Assembly: GCF_036669915.1 (NCBI RefSeq)
Contig: NC_089314.1
Location: 8,818,458 to 8,882,457, forward strand
DNA: 64,000 nt
Reading direction: 5' to 3'
Source of the DNA: Pocillopora verrucosa
Lineage: Eukaryota; Cnidaria; Anthozoa; Scleractinia; Pocilloporidae
Under the pieces are notes generated by a model. It did no database searches and was not told the origin of the DNA. It worked only from the letters and a program-made list of their open reading frames with translations. Both the position numbers and the translations under genes were made by a program. Within the stretch, counting starts at the first letter, position 1. Every line of letters starts with the position of its first letter. Of the stretch, positions 1 to 11,244 are shown piece by piece.

Positions 1-930
1 TCAACATTATTCCCTTTTCCTTCCCCATTCCTCTCTCCTTCTCTCCCTCCTTCCTCTTTTTCATTCTCCTCTTCTCTACTTCTGCCCATCCTTTTCCTCC
101 TCCTCTTTTTTTCTGCTTCACTCCTCAACTTCCTTCTACTCTGCTCCTTCTTCTATCCTCCTCCCCCAGTCCTCCCCCAGTTCCCCCCAGTCCTCCCCCA
201 GTCCTCCCCCAAGTCCTCCCTATCACTTCCCTCCTCCTCTTGTTTTTCTCCCACTCTCCCTCTCCTTCTCCTCTTCTGCCACCTCTTTTTCCCCCCGTTT
301 TTCCTCTCACTATCTCTTTTTGTGTTGTGCTCCCTATCGTTATCTCCCTTTTCTCTTCATCGTAATTTTTCATTTTCTTTCATTGTTTTACTCTTCCTCC
401 TACTCTTTTTCCTTCTTTTATCTCATTCTCTTCTCTTCTTCTTATCTTGGTTTTCCTCTATACACTATTTCTTTTCCTACTCTTTTCCTCCTCTTTCCTT
501 CTCTCCCCTCCTCCTTTCCACCGGTTTTCTCTATACTCCATCTTAACAAACTTTCCTCCCCCCCCCCCCTTCTATCTTCCCCCTTTTACTTTTACTTTAT
601 TTCTCTTTTTCCTCCTTTTAAATCTCGTCAGCTCTTCCTTCTCTTTCTCTTTTTTTCCACCTTCCTTTCTCCTCCTTCTTCCTCTCATCTCTCTCTTTAT
701 CTTAGATCTGTCTTCCCTTTTCGTTACCTTTTCTTCCACCTCTTATTACTCCCTTTTCCCCCCACACTCTATTTTACTGCTCCTTCATTTTCCTTCTTTA
801 TCGTTTTTATCTTCGTATTCACTTCTCCATTCACCTTCTCCTCTCTTATTCCTTTTCCTCTTTGTCGTCTTTCTCAATAAAACTACTCTCAAGCGTAAAA
901 TCCGTTACCTTTACATCTGATCGTTATTTT
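1..930. repeat. Long polypyrimidine tract
   Basis: The + strand is almost entirely C and T for about 930 bases, with a run of Cs near 560-570 and a small CCCCCAGTCCT-type minisatellite at about 160-220. Open frames here encode only Ser/Leu/Phe/Pro or their complements and are composition artefacts. The tract ends in a good 3' splice acceptor at 941-942. Such homopurine-homopyrimidine DNA can form triplex structures; that is general knowledge, not something shown here. Confidence 0.85.
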
Positions 931-942
931 TCTTTCCTGCAG

Positions 943-1850
943 GTGTTGTGTTTGTGGTTTCAGCTGTTGCTATCTCCACTGTAGAATTTACATGTAACAA
1001 TCGTGAAAGCGCCATCCGTTCACCACTATTAAGCGAACTTAGTATGCAGAAGGTAAATATTTTGAAAGTGCGTTTTTCTTTTTCCATTCTATGGGAAAAT
1101 ATAGTTGCTTAGTTTCTGAAGAAACTGTAGTGCTGCTGTGCAGTGGGGGTACAACAAGATAATTTGGTTTCACAACTGGGTTGATGATGTAAATTGGCCA
1201 CCGTAAAGAGATTCTAAAACCGACGTTTTGAGCGTTAGCCCTTTGTCCGAGCGAGTGGCGAGGGGCTAACGTTCGAAACGTCAGCTGTAGACTATCTACG
1301 GTGGCCGATTTACATTATCGACTCAGTTGATAAAACTAGATTATCATGATAAAATATTCTGTGTTTTGTTGTTGCTGCAAATTTTTGACTACATATTTGG
1401 GAGCAAGTGGCCTTTAGTGCCTGTGGGAGGTCCACCATTTTTTGACATCATATCCAGATAAGTTCATATGACACGCGTCCTGCATACTGCCAGGATCAGT
1501 TATGTCGATAGCGTCATGTTTATTGATAGAATAAGAGAGGTGGTAAGTTTTGAGCTCGGTAAAGAAATAGAGAAAGTACCACGCTCGTGACAAGACGAAA
1601 AACATCTTTCTCTATTTCTTTTACCGAGCTCAAACCTTACCATCTCTCTTATCTTGTTTTGTGTTTTGTTTTTTGTTTTTTTTTTGTTTTTTTGTTTTTT
1701 TGTCATGAATTGGAGACTGTGGAAACGTCATATTTCCTGAACGTTCGTCAAATTGAAGACAGCATGACCTCTAGTTACCTTGAACAGCTGCGGTCAAACT
1801 CTGGTAAAAGCGATCCCTTCCCTCCCCTGGTGGAGATTTCAGACCATTAG
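943..1850 (+). CDS. Possible small secreted protein, last two exons
   Basis: Function not recognised. Exon a (943-1052) follows TTTCTTTCCTGCAG and ends at AAG|GTAAAT. Only the frame that skips two bases is open, giving 36 residues with a hydrophobic VVFVVSAVAIS start, one Cys (FTCNN) and an end at SMQK. Exon b (1716-1850) can start after the T-rich TGAATTGGAG, joins in phase 0 and gives 44 residues ending in PLVEISDH and a TAG stop. The hydrophobic start suggests a signal peptide completed by an upstream exon, either outside the window or hidden in the pyrimidine tract. The intron holds two foldback MITEs. Exon b has the same length (135 nt) as exon 2 of the peptide-precursor gene at 61981-62679, and both junctions follow a Lys codon in phase 0, but the sequences do not align. 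Evidence is splice signals and open frame only. Confidence 0.35.
1095..1325. repeat. Foldback MITE-like element, copy 1
   Basis: Two arms, about 1178-1245 and 1258-1318, are imperfect inverted repeats sharing ggccaccgtaaagag / ctatctacggtggcc and gcgttagccc / gggctaacg. Bases 1095-1175 match, in reverse orientation, the tail sequence of a second copy at 57150-57370. Non-autonomous, no coding capacity. Confidence 0.7.
1529..1652. repeat. Short palindromic MITE-like hairpin
   Basis: ataagagaggtggtaag and gagctcggtaaagaaatag are repeated in inverted order as ctatttcttttaccgagctc and cttaccatctctcttat, with a loop of about 30 bases. It lies in the putative intron of the 943-1850 gene. No coding capacity. 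Confidence 0.7.
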
Positions 1851-1852
1851 CG

Positions 1853-3385
1853 CACATCAGCAACATCCACAACAAATTCATCCTCACAAAAACATGTTTG
1901 CAGTCAGTTCTTCTTAACTGCTTACTAAAAGGTTGCATTGACGGCAATGTACATCCGCACGTACTTTAATTTCTCTTCTACAATCTTCTCTGTTGCATCA
2001 TAATCTGCGACTCACTTCATACGTAGAATGTCAGGGATCAAACAAAATATCTTAATTTAGTATATAAATAGTGCTTTTCACGCACGCTTATTGGCTAGTT
2101 CAGATGTGATTAGCAAGCACTGTTCACCTCCGAGCAACCGAAGACACTAATCCCGCGTCAAGAGTTCAATTTCGACCATTTTCGGTATACTGACCGAAAT
2201 AAACTCGTGTTTGGTTCGTGTAAGTTACATGCTGGAATGATAATTTGCTTCAGTTTCGGTGAACGCAGTGGATATTGACCTCCACTTCGAGGAATATTTG
2301 TCAATTATTTATAAGAATATTTCCGTACTCTAAGGAGTTACGTCAAGACTTTTAGAGTCATTTAGGCCCTCTAAAGTGTCGTTTTATGGAATCAAAATAA
2401 AAAAAACTAAAGAAGTTATATTAAACCACGAAGGAACATGGATAGTTGACGAACGAAATTGGGATAGCCTACTACTCCAAGGGTTAATTTATTTTCTTAA
2501 GGTTAATATCGCTCACTGCTGGGAGTTTTTGCTTAGTTTTCGCATGCTAATAATTTTCCCGCTCACTTGACGAAGAAAGCTTGAGCCAGTAGTTTATTGA
2601 CTGTTTGGTCGTGTTCTATTAACATTAACCATTCAACTGTATCTTAACAGAACCTTACCAGCTTTCTTTGAGCGGACTAGTCGATGCATAACAACACGGT
2701 ATTTGGTTCTCGTCCAGTTGTGCTCTTCCCATTTTTGTAACTTTAGGCGATTGCCATAGTACACGACCTTACATTTGTTTTACGTTGGGCTCATGAATTG
2801 CAGTGTATTTTTTAACTACAGTGGTCTTAGGGCAATATTTTATTTTCACAAAGTGTATCAACTAAATCTAATTGAAATCGCAAAATATGCAAAAAAAAAG
2901 TTATTTTCCACTGAGAAGTGGAGCTACTTGTAGGATGTGTACTTTGTATCTTTTTCTTCCGTTTGTATGGTTGTCACTTAGACCAAATATTTAGATTGTA
3001 ACGTAATTTATCTGACAAAAATACTAAATTTCAGGAAATTGAAGAAAAAAAAGACTTTCCTTCTGATACCTCAAGCCTAGCGTAAAAATTTATTGAAAAT
3101 TTAATAAAAGATAAGGGAATAAAATTAATAAAATGCGACTATTTATTTCATACTTTTTCGATACTGATTGATGCGTTGGCGCGCTCCTCACTGGAGCCAG
3201 CGAAAGGTCTGGGCTGTAGTTTTGGTCGGGTCAATACAGCGTGTGATTTATTTAGCAGTGATATCGATGACGTGCTCTTCCGCCAGAAGAACAGACGGCA
3301 AAGAGATCACCTAAGACCTGTTCAAAGAAAGGGGACAGGTTATGTTGAAACTGCAGCATTGTTACGAGTTGTCGATGTAGAGCAG
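1853..3385. other. Intergenic DNA, no gene recognised
   Basis: AT-rich sequence with scattered short open frames (for example 2376-2570 and 3176-3397) that have no recognisable domain, signal peptide or splice context. 3180-3388 may be internal sequence belonging to the LTR-like element that follows, but no gag or pol motif was seen. Confidence 0.5.
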
Positions 3386-3388
3386 GGT

Positions 3389-3726
3389 TGTTCCTAGACA
3401 AAACTCAGGATCGTCGGTAACAGCAACAAACTGATTTATTTCCACGTAGTTGACTTCTTGTCTTTACAGCACTAAGCTTCTTCACAAATCTCTCTCTCTC
3501 TGTTTGATGAAACTATCGCTCTTATATACATAAAGTACAAGGATCTAGAAACTTCTCTAAAGAACTAAATTTAGTAGATTAACACGGTTTCTAAATTTGA
3601 ATAATTACTTAAGAAATAGAACGTTCTAGAATGTTCTTATACCAGAAGGTCATGTCTGGATGACTTCGGGTTCTAGACTGTTCTATAGAATGTTCTGGGA
3701 CTTAACTTGGACAATTTTTCGTAACA
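3389..3726 (-). mobile_element. Solo-LTR-like retrotransposon promoter with heat-shock elements
   Basis: Read on the minus strand this is organised like an LTR. It starts TGTTACG near 3726, has a U3-like region, a TATA box (TATATAAG, about 3522-3530), then a polyadenylation-like AATAAATC (about 3433-3440), and ends GGAACA near 3389. The ends fit TG...CA, but no target-site duplication or primer-binding site was found, so the boundaries are approximate and it may be a solo or broken LTR. The U3-like part has several nGAAnn units: a perfect four-unit inverted array GAAcgTTCtaGAAtgTTC at 3619-3636, a gapped array at 3681-3700, and GAAacTTC at 3548-3555. These fit the consensus of heat-shock-factor sites. 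Confidence 0.55.
3619..3636. promoter_or_regulatory. Perfect four-unit heat-shock element
   Basis: GAAcgTTCtaGAAtgTTC has four alternating nGAAn pentamers with exact 2-base spacing, the canonical HSF trimer-binding arrangement. It lies about 90 bp upstream of the TATA box of the LTR-like element, with further partial arrays at 3681-3700 and 3548-3564. Confidence 0.65.
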
Positions 3727-3965
3727 AGCATAAAGCTCATCGAGCTTCAACCACACTTCGTCAGGGTTCAGTTGTTACACTCGATCTCAGAACGACTTCA
3801 CGAAATATCATTAAACCAATTCCTAGTGATCCGACCAGCCTTGCGTGCACGAAACATAAGATACCACTGGCCTCATGTCCATCGCAGAAGTCATTTGTTT
3901 TTAAAATTGCGATGCAAATCAGGCTTCGCAGCTTGTGCGCCCTTATGTTAAACCATAATATTTAG

Positions 3966-5690
3966 ACTTGGTAATTGGTATCTGGCGAGCTCTTTGTACA
4001 AGATCAGGCGTCATAGACGCCTGATTTATTTCGTGTCAACGCGTATTCAAGAAGCCGGACGGACAGTTGAGTGCGGATACCTAAGATGCAGTTTCGAAAA
4101 GTAAATGAGCCCAAGGGAACTTTGCAAACCCCCCGAAAGGAAAATTACATTCTCGGTACAGAATGCACGTTGCTTAAGTTAAAACGATTCGGAACCGCGG
4201 GTGTCCCAGATAGTCTTTAGGATCACAATCACCTATTTGAGATACAAAAAAGTGCAGATGGACCAGTACGAGCAATGGGCAGAAACCCTCCAGAAGGTAT
4301 TGTAAAAGAGGCCATGGAGTCCAATATTTCGTAGAGCATCCTGATATTAGCATCGATATAGTTATTAAAGGATGGATCATAACAGCAATTAGAAATCTCA
4401 AGATGGGAGATATCATGGACAGCAGTCGATTTAATGCAGAGCTTACAGTAGAGCTGTTACTCCCACTCTTCGTCAAGGTGTGAACTGATAATCAGAACAC
4501 GGCCAATTCAAGTGACTAGACCAGGCGAAAATTGAATCTTTTTTTTATCTCAAAGCGTATGCACTAAAAGCAGTGGTTTTACAGAAGAAATTTGCAATGG
4601 ACGTCGCCTGGTGTGTATTAAATTTCAAGTTCTTAAAGCAAAATTTGTGCAAAACTGCATACGTCTGTAGCGCAATGTGTTGATAGGGTGTTAAAGAGAC
4701 TTTGCCAGCATATTCATAAGCACCTCGTAGATCATAAAGGCATATTTTAGTCAAATTAAACTTTCTCCCAACAATTTGTCAATCAGACAGGTGATGAAGA
4801 CAAAGAAATCCATCAACTGGGGTAATTAATTCCGAATTTTCAGACCACGCAGAGTCGCAGCAATAAACAGTAAGAACTTGAATTCATGTACTTAGAAAAG
4901 TTATGTAGCATATATCGATGATTTTTTAAAACTGCAAACAGAAAACATTTTACCACATGAACTATGATTTTATTATGATCAACTGAAATTTTGAAATTTA
5001 ATGACTTGGAATCAGCTGCCTATTGAAAGCCCTCTCTTGTAAGTGCAATTAGAATCGCACATCAGATATTTTGTCTATTTTTGCCAGTCTAAACCAGCTA
5101 TTTCGCTTTTTTATTTATAGGGATAATAAAAATGATAAATAACTTCAAATTCTCGGCTGATTAACTTCTCTGTGTCCACAGAATACTCGTTTAAACCGCG
5201 TTATCTGCGAGTTTCATCTATTCTTTCAAACTAATGTCCTGTGGTGCCTGTGGCACAATTATGTATGAGCCACGATCCTTTTAAGCCAGTGCATAAAAAC
5301 TGTGTTAGGCACCTTTTAAGATGATTCGTCCAACGTTTATGATATCTAGACCTAAAACGTCTTAAACTAAGTATGGATCAATATTTGACAACATCCAAAG
5401 CGCTACAAGCTTTTTTACCTATACTAAGTTAATAGTACAAATAGAAAGTTTTTTTTATTTTTCTATGTTTGCTTAAGAGAATGCCATCTTGCTGTGTGTT
5501 CTCTAGGTTTCTACTAACCATAGAGCAATGCTGTTGGTCGAATGTTTTTGTGATAGTTGACCAAAATTGGCCTGCTCTCCATCTCAATTAAAATGCGCTG
5601 ACTTTTAAGAAATATTCCGATTATGCTTTTTAATTTGCAATTTATTTGCATGGTAAGTTGACGAATGAGAAATAATGAACTAGAACTGAA
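3966..5690. other. Intergenic DNA upstream of gene A
   Basis: No exon or recognisable repeat protein was seen. A minus-strand open frame at 4174-4476 is hydrophobic and lacks support. The last few hundred bases presumably hold the promoter and 5' UTR of the gene starting at 5805; no clear TATA box was identified. Confidence 0.4.
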
Positions 5691-5804
5691 AATAGGCAGG
5701 TGTTTTTATGGCCCATAATAAAAACGTTCTTCTTCCGTTGTTCACCAAATGAATTACCATTTAAGATCAAGTCGTGTGTCATTCTATTCCTTTTTACTGG
5801 TAAG

Positions 5805-7149
5805 ATGACCGACCAACTTTTACGTTTCACCTTTCTCCTGGCGCTCATTCAAGGGCCGATCACTTTGGCACTGCATCCATCGACAGAAAATAACCACATA
5901 TTGGTAGGCTATGCCTTCAAACAGTTCTTTTCCAGAGACTGGTTAAACTGTATTCAAGCCTGCCATGATGAGTCAAGGTGCATCTCATACAATTATGAGA
6001 GATCAGCGAGCGCCGATGGTTTGTGTGAGTTAAACCATTGTGGAGTTGAAGAATTGAGCTACAGAGATCGGCTTCTTATTTACTCCACGGGGTTCGTATA
6101 CCAGCAAATAAGGAGACGAAAGGTTGGTTTTTTATCGTAAAATAGAAAAGATTGGGTCAACATCTGGGTTTGTGCTGGGAAACGTCGTGACAGATGCCTA
6201 TTATTCTTAATATACGACAAATGAGGCGACTAAATGTTTGCGTGTGCGAATAAAAGGAAACAAAATTCGTTCCCCAGCACATCGTGAAATTACATTTACT
6301 TTGAAGAAAAAATAAAGCTGAAATAATTATGCGAATGTCGTATCTTAAAAATTGTATACAGTAATTTAATTCCCACCAAGAGAAAATGTACTCCTCTATG
6401 ATTTCATTTTAAACCCTTATTTTCTCCAGCATCACAAGAGCTGCAAGGAAATCCAAGAACAGATTCCAGCGGCCACCAGTGGTGTGTACGAAATCTATCC
6501 TCTGACCGATGCTGATCCTATTAAGGTATACTGTGAACGGGACGTTGCTGGAGGTGGCTTCACTTTCCTTCCTCAAAGCCTTACTTTGAAGTCAGATGCT
6601 CAGCAGATCGTCGATTCCCTCTTCAAAGACAAGAAAAACGTTTTGCTGAAGTTGAAGAAAAACGTCGATGACAGTGAGTGGTACACTTTGATTCAGCCCC
6701 ACCCGAATTACGTTGACATCAATTTTGGCGTCTTAGTGAACAACTTCTTTGGTTACACCGAACCAAAAAACGCCTTCATGCAGAAATACGTATTCCTTGG
6801 CATCCTCCCTAAATCAAAGGCAAATAAGAAAACAACCCAGGGTTTCAGATCTAATGGCATCATAGTACAGTTTGGGAACTGCGATGCCAATCCCAACAGC
6901 TTCTTTGCACTTTTTCCGAACCATCATCACCAATTACCATCTGATTATTCCGAGAAGTCAGGATTTGAAAACAGCGGAATCGCAGTAAACTGGCGTTCCC
7001 ATGCCAAAGCTGTGACTAATGGTAGTCTGAAAATGCCAAATGAGTTCTTTTTCCTAACAGAACTGCATTTCGGTGGTTGTGGGTGCTACACCTCAAGCGA
7101 CCGGTGGAAGAAGTTTGGTTATAACGCCACTGCCATCGGAATTCGTTAG
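5805..7149 (+). CDS. Gene A: secreted PAN-domain protein with fibrinogen-like C-terminal domain
   Basis: Two exons, 5805-6122 and 6430-7149, joined in phase 0 (AAG|GTTGGT ... TTTTCTCCAG|CAT), give 345 residues. Residues 1-22 are a signal peptide (MTDQLLRFTFLLALIQG...). Residues 30-105 form a PAN/apple module with Cys at 49, 53, 59, 74 and 79. From Cys111 follows a domain of about 235 residues that opens like fibrinogen-related domains (SGVYEIYPL ... IKVYCERD at 123-144) but then diverges, and ends with GGCGCYTSSDRW and ...ATAIGIR. The start is the ATG just before the hydrophobic core; the frame is open further upstream to 5700 but that part is not signal-like. Inferred role: secreted, probably carbohydrate- or protein-binding recognition or matrix protein. 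Exon 2 is nearly identical to that of gene D and close to gene C. No catalytic residues are apparent. Confidence 0.85.
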
Positions 7150-7820
7150 ACTTACATTTACTATCCTTTACCATATTGATCATCGAAGAACCCATAAAGT
7201 GTACCTCAAGATATAAATTTACTCGGAGAATTTAATTCGCACGGGCAGGCTAATCGGCACTCCCACAGAAGTTCTAGGCTAGGAAAATCAATAGAATTTC
7301 AATCTGTGGCATGATTCAATGTAAATGTTCAATATGGCTCAGCAAATCAACGCTTTATTGATTGTCCCTCCTGTGTATGATGCATTCACTTTGTAAAACT
7401 TTCGGACGTGTAATAATCTGAATACATTACATTGCTTTCCGCTGAAAACCAGACGTTTAGTCTGACTATATGTCTTTCAGCCCTCTGGACATCTTGTTAA
7501 AACTGTCAGTGACAATATTAGGAGACGCTATTTGATCCCCGTTATCAGCTGCAATTATTGGCAGAATAGTCCTTGTCTGCAAGTCTCACGAGTAGGAGTT
7601 TTCAACTCAAGTTTTAGGTATTGAATTGTTGAGTGTACAAGCTCGCACTCATTACTGAGTGGTAGTCATTAGTTTCTTCCTCCGTTTTACTCTATAAACC
7701 TCTTAGACGTTTTCTCCTTGAATGCTTGATTTTACCTCGCGATGAAGATTACTTTGAGCTAATTTTTGCAAAAGTGCAAGTCATTTGTATCCTCCTTCCT
7801 GCGGAAAGCTAAAAATAGAA
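6272..7820 (+). repeat. Inverted segmental duplication, arm 1 (gene A exon 2 and flanks)
   Basis: From the middle of the gene A intron (about 6272, ttcgttccccagc) through exon 2 to about 7820 (gcggaaagctaaaaata), the sequence matches the reverse complement of 17340-18890 with few differences. The exon-2 proteins differ at about nine of the last 221 residues. Similarity stops abruptly at the intronic end. Confidence 0.85.
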
Positions 7821-7857
7821 GATCTTTTATCTTACATTTCGACATGTACAGGTTTTA

Positions 7858-7890
7858 TTAATAATAATAATAATAATAATAATAATGATA
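7858..7890. repeat. AAT microsatellite
   Basis: About nine to ten consecutive AAT units in the 3' flank of gene A. Confidence 0.9.
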
Positions 7891-8370
7891 AAGTAGTTAA
7901 AGTAAAATAACAATGAAGAAAAACTCAAGACTGTCCGAAAATTTGATATAATTCAGTTTTGATTACACATTTGTATTGAATCTCAAGCACCAAGATGGAC
8001 TGATTAAATCAAGAGCAAACAAGAGTCCAGCAGTTGGGTCTATGATTGCAGGTAAGCTCGCCGCGTTTCTTCAAACTTTGAACTGTATTCAATTATGACA
8101 TCTCTGCGACGATTCCATTCAAGTCATACTCTAAACATAACGTGGGGCTTTGAAATCGGAAAAATTTGTGATTGGAATTTGAAATTATATGTGTTAAAAG
8201 GAAATTGCGGAAAATAGTTTGTAAATACATAAAACACATAGATAAGTGACCCACCCTTGCAGCAAAGCAGAGCGATACATGTACACTTTTGCGTCAAAAG
8301 ATCGTTGCCAGACTTCCAAACCCAAATTCTTTTAAAAATAAGAATTATGATACCTTTTTCTTTTTCCTTG

Positions 8371-8488
8371 GAATGAGTGCCTGGGCACTTATTTAAAATT
8401 GCAGTTGAGATAGAATGGGGGGATGAGTGGAATGAGTGCCTGGGCACTTATTTAAAATTGCAGCTGAGATAGAATGGGGGGATGGGGA
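8371..8488. repeat. 59-bp direct repeat, two copies
   Basis: The unit beginning gaatgagtgcctgggcac occurs at 8371 and 8430 with one or two differences. A related single unit occurs at the same place in the 3' flank of gene C (about 34405). Confidence 0.85.
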
Positions 8489-8524
8489 GGTGGGGGGGGG
8501 GGAGGGGTAGAGAAGAGAGAAAGC

Positions 8525-8675
8525 GAGGAGAGGGGTGTTTATTCGTGTGAGGGCGCTTATTAAAGCGTGGGTGCATATCTGAGTAAAGGCTCACCTCTTT
8601 GTGTCCTGAGCTAACCTTTCGAGTGTAGTCCAGGCGTGTCTCCTAGAGATACTCAGCCTGTACATCTTGTCACCA
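8525..8675 (-). mobile_element. LINE 3'-end fragment (gene A copy)
   Basis: Related to longer fragments at 16800-17320 and 34550-35010, which on the coding strand keep the post-reverse-transcriptase tail of a non-LTR retrotransposon (RKWRWTGHA / RQALNWN-like motifs). Only the very 3' part remains here, and it joins directly to a gene-family relic at 8678. Confidence 0.6.
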
Positions 8676-8677
8676 CG

Positions 8678-8794
8678 ATGCCGCACACATTTTTCTTTTT
8701 GACAGAACTTCACTTTGGAGGCTGTGGTTGCTATACTTCTAGTGACCGCTGATCCAAATATGGCTTTAATGCTACTGCCATTGGAATCCGCTAA
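8678..8794 (+). pseudogene. Truncated C-terminal relic of the gene A-E domain
   Basis: 39 codons match the end of exon 2 of the family: FFFLTELHFGGCGCYTSSDR, then a TGA where the conserved Trp codon should be, then SKYGFNATAIGIR and a TAA stop. Everything upstream is missing and replaced by LINE sequence. The stop-proximal flank (ctaagcatgtatttgtcaac) is closest to gene B, so it derives from a B-like copy. No gene start, so not expressed as a family protein. Confidence 0.85.
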
Positions 8795-8799
8795 GCATG

Positions 8800-11105
8800 T
8801 ATTTGTCAACAACTGATAGCTATAACCATTTTGGTTATTAGAGCAGTTAGAACAGGAGAGGTATTTTTTAGCAAAGTCTATTTTCCCTTCCTCACTAGTA
8901 GAGAAATTATTCATTCTTTCGTTTTCTCGCTCTTTTTTGCCGTACATGGCCAAAGATAGCCATTATGCGATGTAAGTAATAACCGCGCCATATTTCGCGA
9001 TTTCGTAATTGAACAAAATTAATTTGAAGTCGCATAAATAGGTCGAAATAATAGGTCTGAGTTTCGAGACACTCAGGAGTCTAAGTGGCGAGACGGAATC
9101 GTATTTAAGGAGCCACTTCTATAATCGTATCGTAAGTCAATAAAAGCCTGGTCTGAGCTAAACTTTGAAAGCAGAAGACCTTAAAATCGCTTGCAGGCTC
9201 GTCAACACTTTTAATTAAACTGAAGACGTAACTCGAAGTTCAGCTCGAATTCAAAGCCGAACTCGAACTAGAATCCAGACAAGCATTCCTCGCTTCCAGA
9301 AGTTTCGGGGCAACAGAATACTCCATCTCATTTAACAGTTCATGAGAATATACCACTTGCAGATTTGTCTCTAGGAGATGACTTATAAAACTTCTTAACC
9401 TCCGACGAAGGAGGACAGGGAAATAGTTCATAGTGTTTTAATACGGCTACCTGGGTATTGAAAGTTGAGTGTGTAAATGTGCGTTTCGGCTAAACAAAAT
9501 GTTAAAGTAGTGAAGTCAATAATTTTTGAGTAAGTTTTGTAACCAATGACTCGTTTCAGCGAGGTTTAGTGTAATTCTCCGTGGCTTTGATATGCATCAT
9601 TTTTTCATCGTGAAGCAAAGAAATGATAACAATGAATGAAAACAAACGCTTAAATTAAAATTACTTAAGTGTCATGGTTTATCCAAAGGGCTAACTGCTG
9701 AAAGGTGAATATCTCTTACTTCTGAAAAATTGTATCAAATAGGAATTCTTTTTTAGTTCACTGTTAACACATTTTTCGTAGACGTTCCTCGTTTTTGTGA
9801 ATCATGATTGCTCCTTTTCTTCAAATCCAAAGGAGTTGCCTTTTGAGTGATTAAAATGCATTTGATGCCAAAGGAGGAAAGTCACGTGATTCATCTTTTT
9901 ACTCTCTTACCGATTCTTGATACGAAAGAAAAAAGAAAGAAAAAAAGATAGAGAAAAGGTTAGAGCTTTTGAAATACTGGCTGATTTTATTGGCGAATGG
10001 AACTATTTTGGCCGTTTTTTACCTTTATGAAAGGGAGTCTGGCGAAGGGTAAGAAGGAGGCGAATGAATAGTTATCAATTCCACCCCAAGATGATTTTAC
10101 TAAAAGTAAGAGGTCTGTTGAGATCAATAGTTTCCTTAATATTTCCTTTTGATACACTGAGGACATAAACTTGCCAAAAAACCCTCTGAATGCGATTTAT
10201 GATTGGAAATGAAAATATTTTTGTGCGTCTTCCAACGACTTTCTCCCAATTGCTTGGTTACGTTGATCCAGAATTTGCTCAATAATCGACAACATACGTA
10301 CCTCAATAGAGCGCTCCTCCACAAAGTTTAATTAACATATTATGTTGTGCGTGATATGATGTGAATCTCGTTCAATTCCCTATTGTCTAAAGATTATACA
10401 AAAAGCCTTGAATTTAGCAAAGACTCGTCAATTTGGAAATTTCATCAGTAAACAAATGCATGGTATAATGAAATGCTTGCTAAACATGCAAAAGTGAAAT
10501 ACTCATTGATAAGTTGAGCAAAACCTACCCTAATAAAGCTACGGACGTTCGGAACTCCAACAGAAATAATTCGAGGAGGAGATTTTGAAAGATGCAACAT
10601 GGGCCTGATGATTTTGAGGTCTTGATCTACACAGCCATCAGTATGAAAGCCTTCTTGATATGTTAGCGGCTCTGTCACGAACTTAACATCGGTTAGAAAG
10701 TCTATCAGGACCGACTGGTGGCAGCAGGTAGTTAGTCAATAAACCAACTGCTAAAAGATAATTATCCACATTAGAACGCCACATCTTGTAGTGGGGAGTG
10801 CACAGTCCTACTTGTTTTTTCAGGAGGCGCTTTTGAGAAACAGCTGTTGTAAAGCCAATCTTGTAAGGACATATTTAGTAGTATTTTTTGCCCCAATCCC
10901 AATTTGAAAGAGACGTACGTTTTACTGAGTAAAGATGAAGAAGATGAAAGATCTTTCTTTATTTTCATTGCACTAAGGGTAATGTGATCTAATGTACAAT
11001 TCATTTGATTTTTAAATATATGGATGATTTATTAGGATTAAGAACAGACCTTACACCTGGTACTGGTTTAAAAGTTCAGAACTTAAGCAAAAGAGGAAGT
11101 TACTA
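8800..11105. other. Intergenic DNA between genes A and B, part 1
   Basis: No convincing exon. Several short minus-strand open frames (8591-8953, 9240-9431, 10136-10324, 10445-10678, 10771-11004) lack domains, signal peptides or splice support; the first merely runs antisense over the relic at 8678. Confidence 0.5.
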
Positions 11106-11109
11106 GGAG

Positions 11110-11240
11110 TTGGACTATTTCGGTTAGGCATAAGCGCAAACAAGCTGTTGAAATTTCCGTCGCAGTTTTTAAAATGGATTAGGCCGCCGTTGGATGTGAA
11201 ACCCTAGGTTGTTCTCTTGCTTGCCACTGATAACAGAGGT
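11110..11240 (-). pseudogene. Internal relic of the gene A-E domain
   Basis: The minus strand encodes ASKRTT, a stop, then GFTSNGGLIHFKNCDGNFNS and LFALMPN. This aligns with the middle of the family domain (gene A: TTQGFRSNGIIVQFGNCDA, NSFFALFPN). The Gln before GF has become TAG. No other part of the exon is recognisable on either side. Confidence 0.75.
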
Positions 11241-11244
11241 GGAA

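Noticed and set aside
320..920. Three overlapping long open frames on + and one on -
   Set aside because: They consist of Ser, Leu, Phe and Pro (or Arg, Gly, Glu) because the DNA is a pyrimidine tract; no real protein features.
3176..3397. 73-residue open frame next to the LTR-like element
   Set aside because: No gag/pol motif or other domain; lies on the strand opposite to the LTR orientation.
5700..5804. Upstream extension of the gene A frame to an earlier ATG
   Set aside because: The extra 35 residues are not signal-peptide-like in position, while the ATG at 5805 starts a good signal peptide matching genes B and C.
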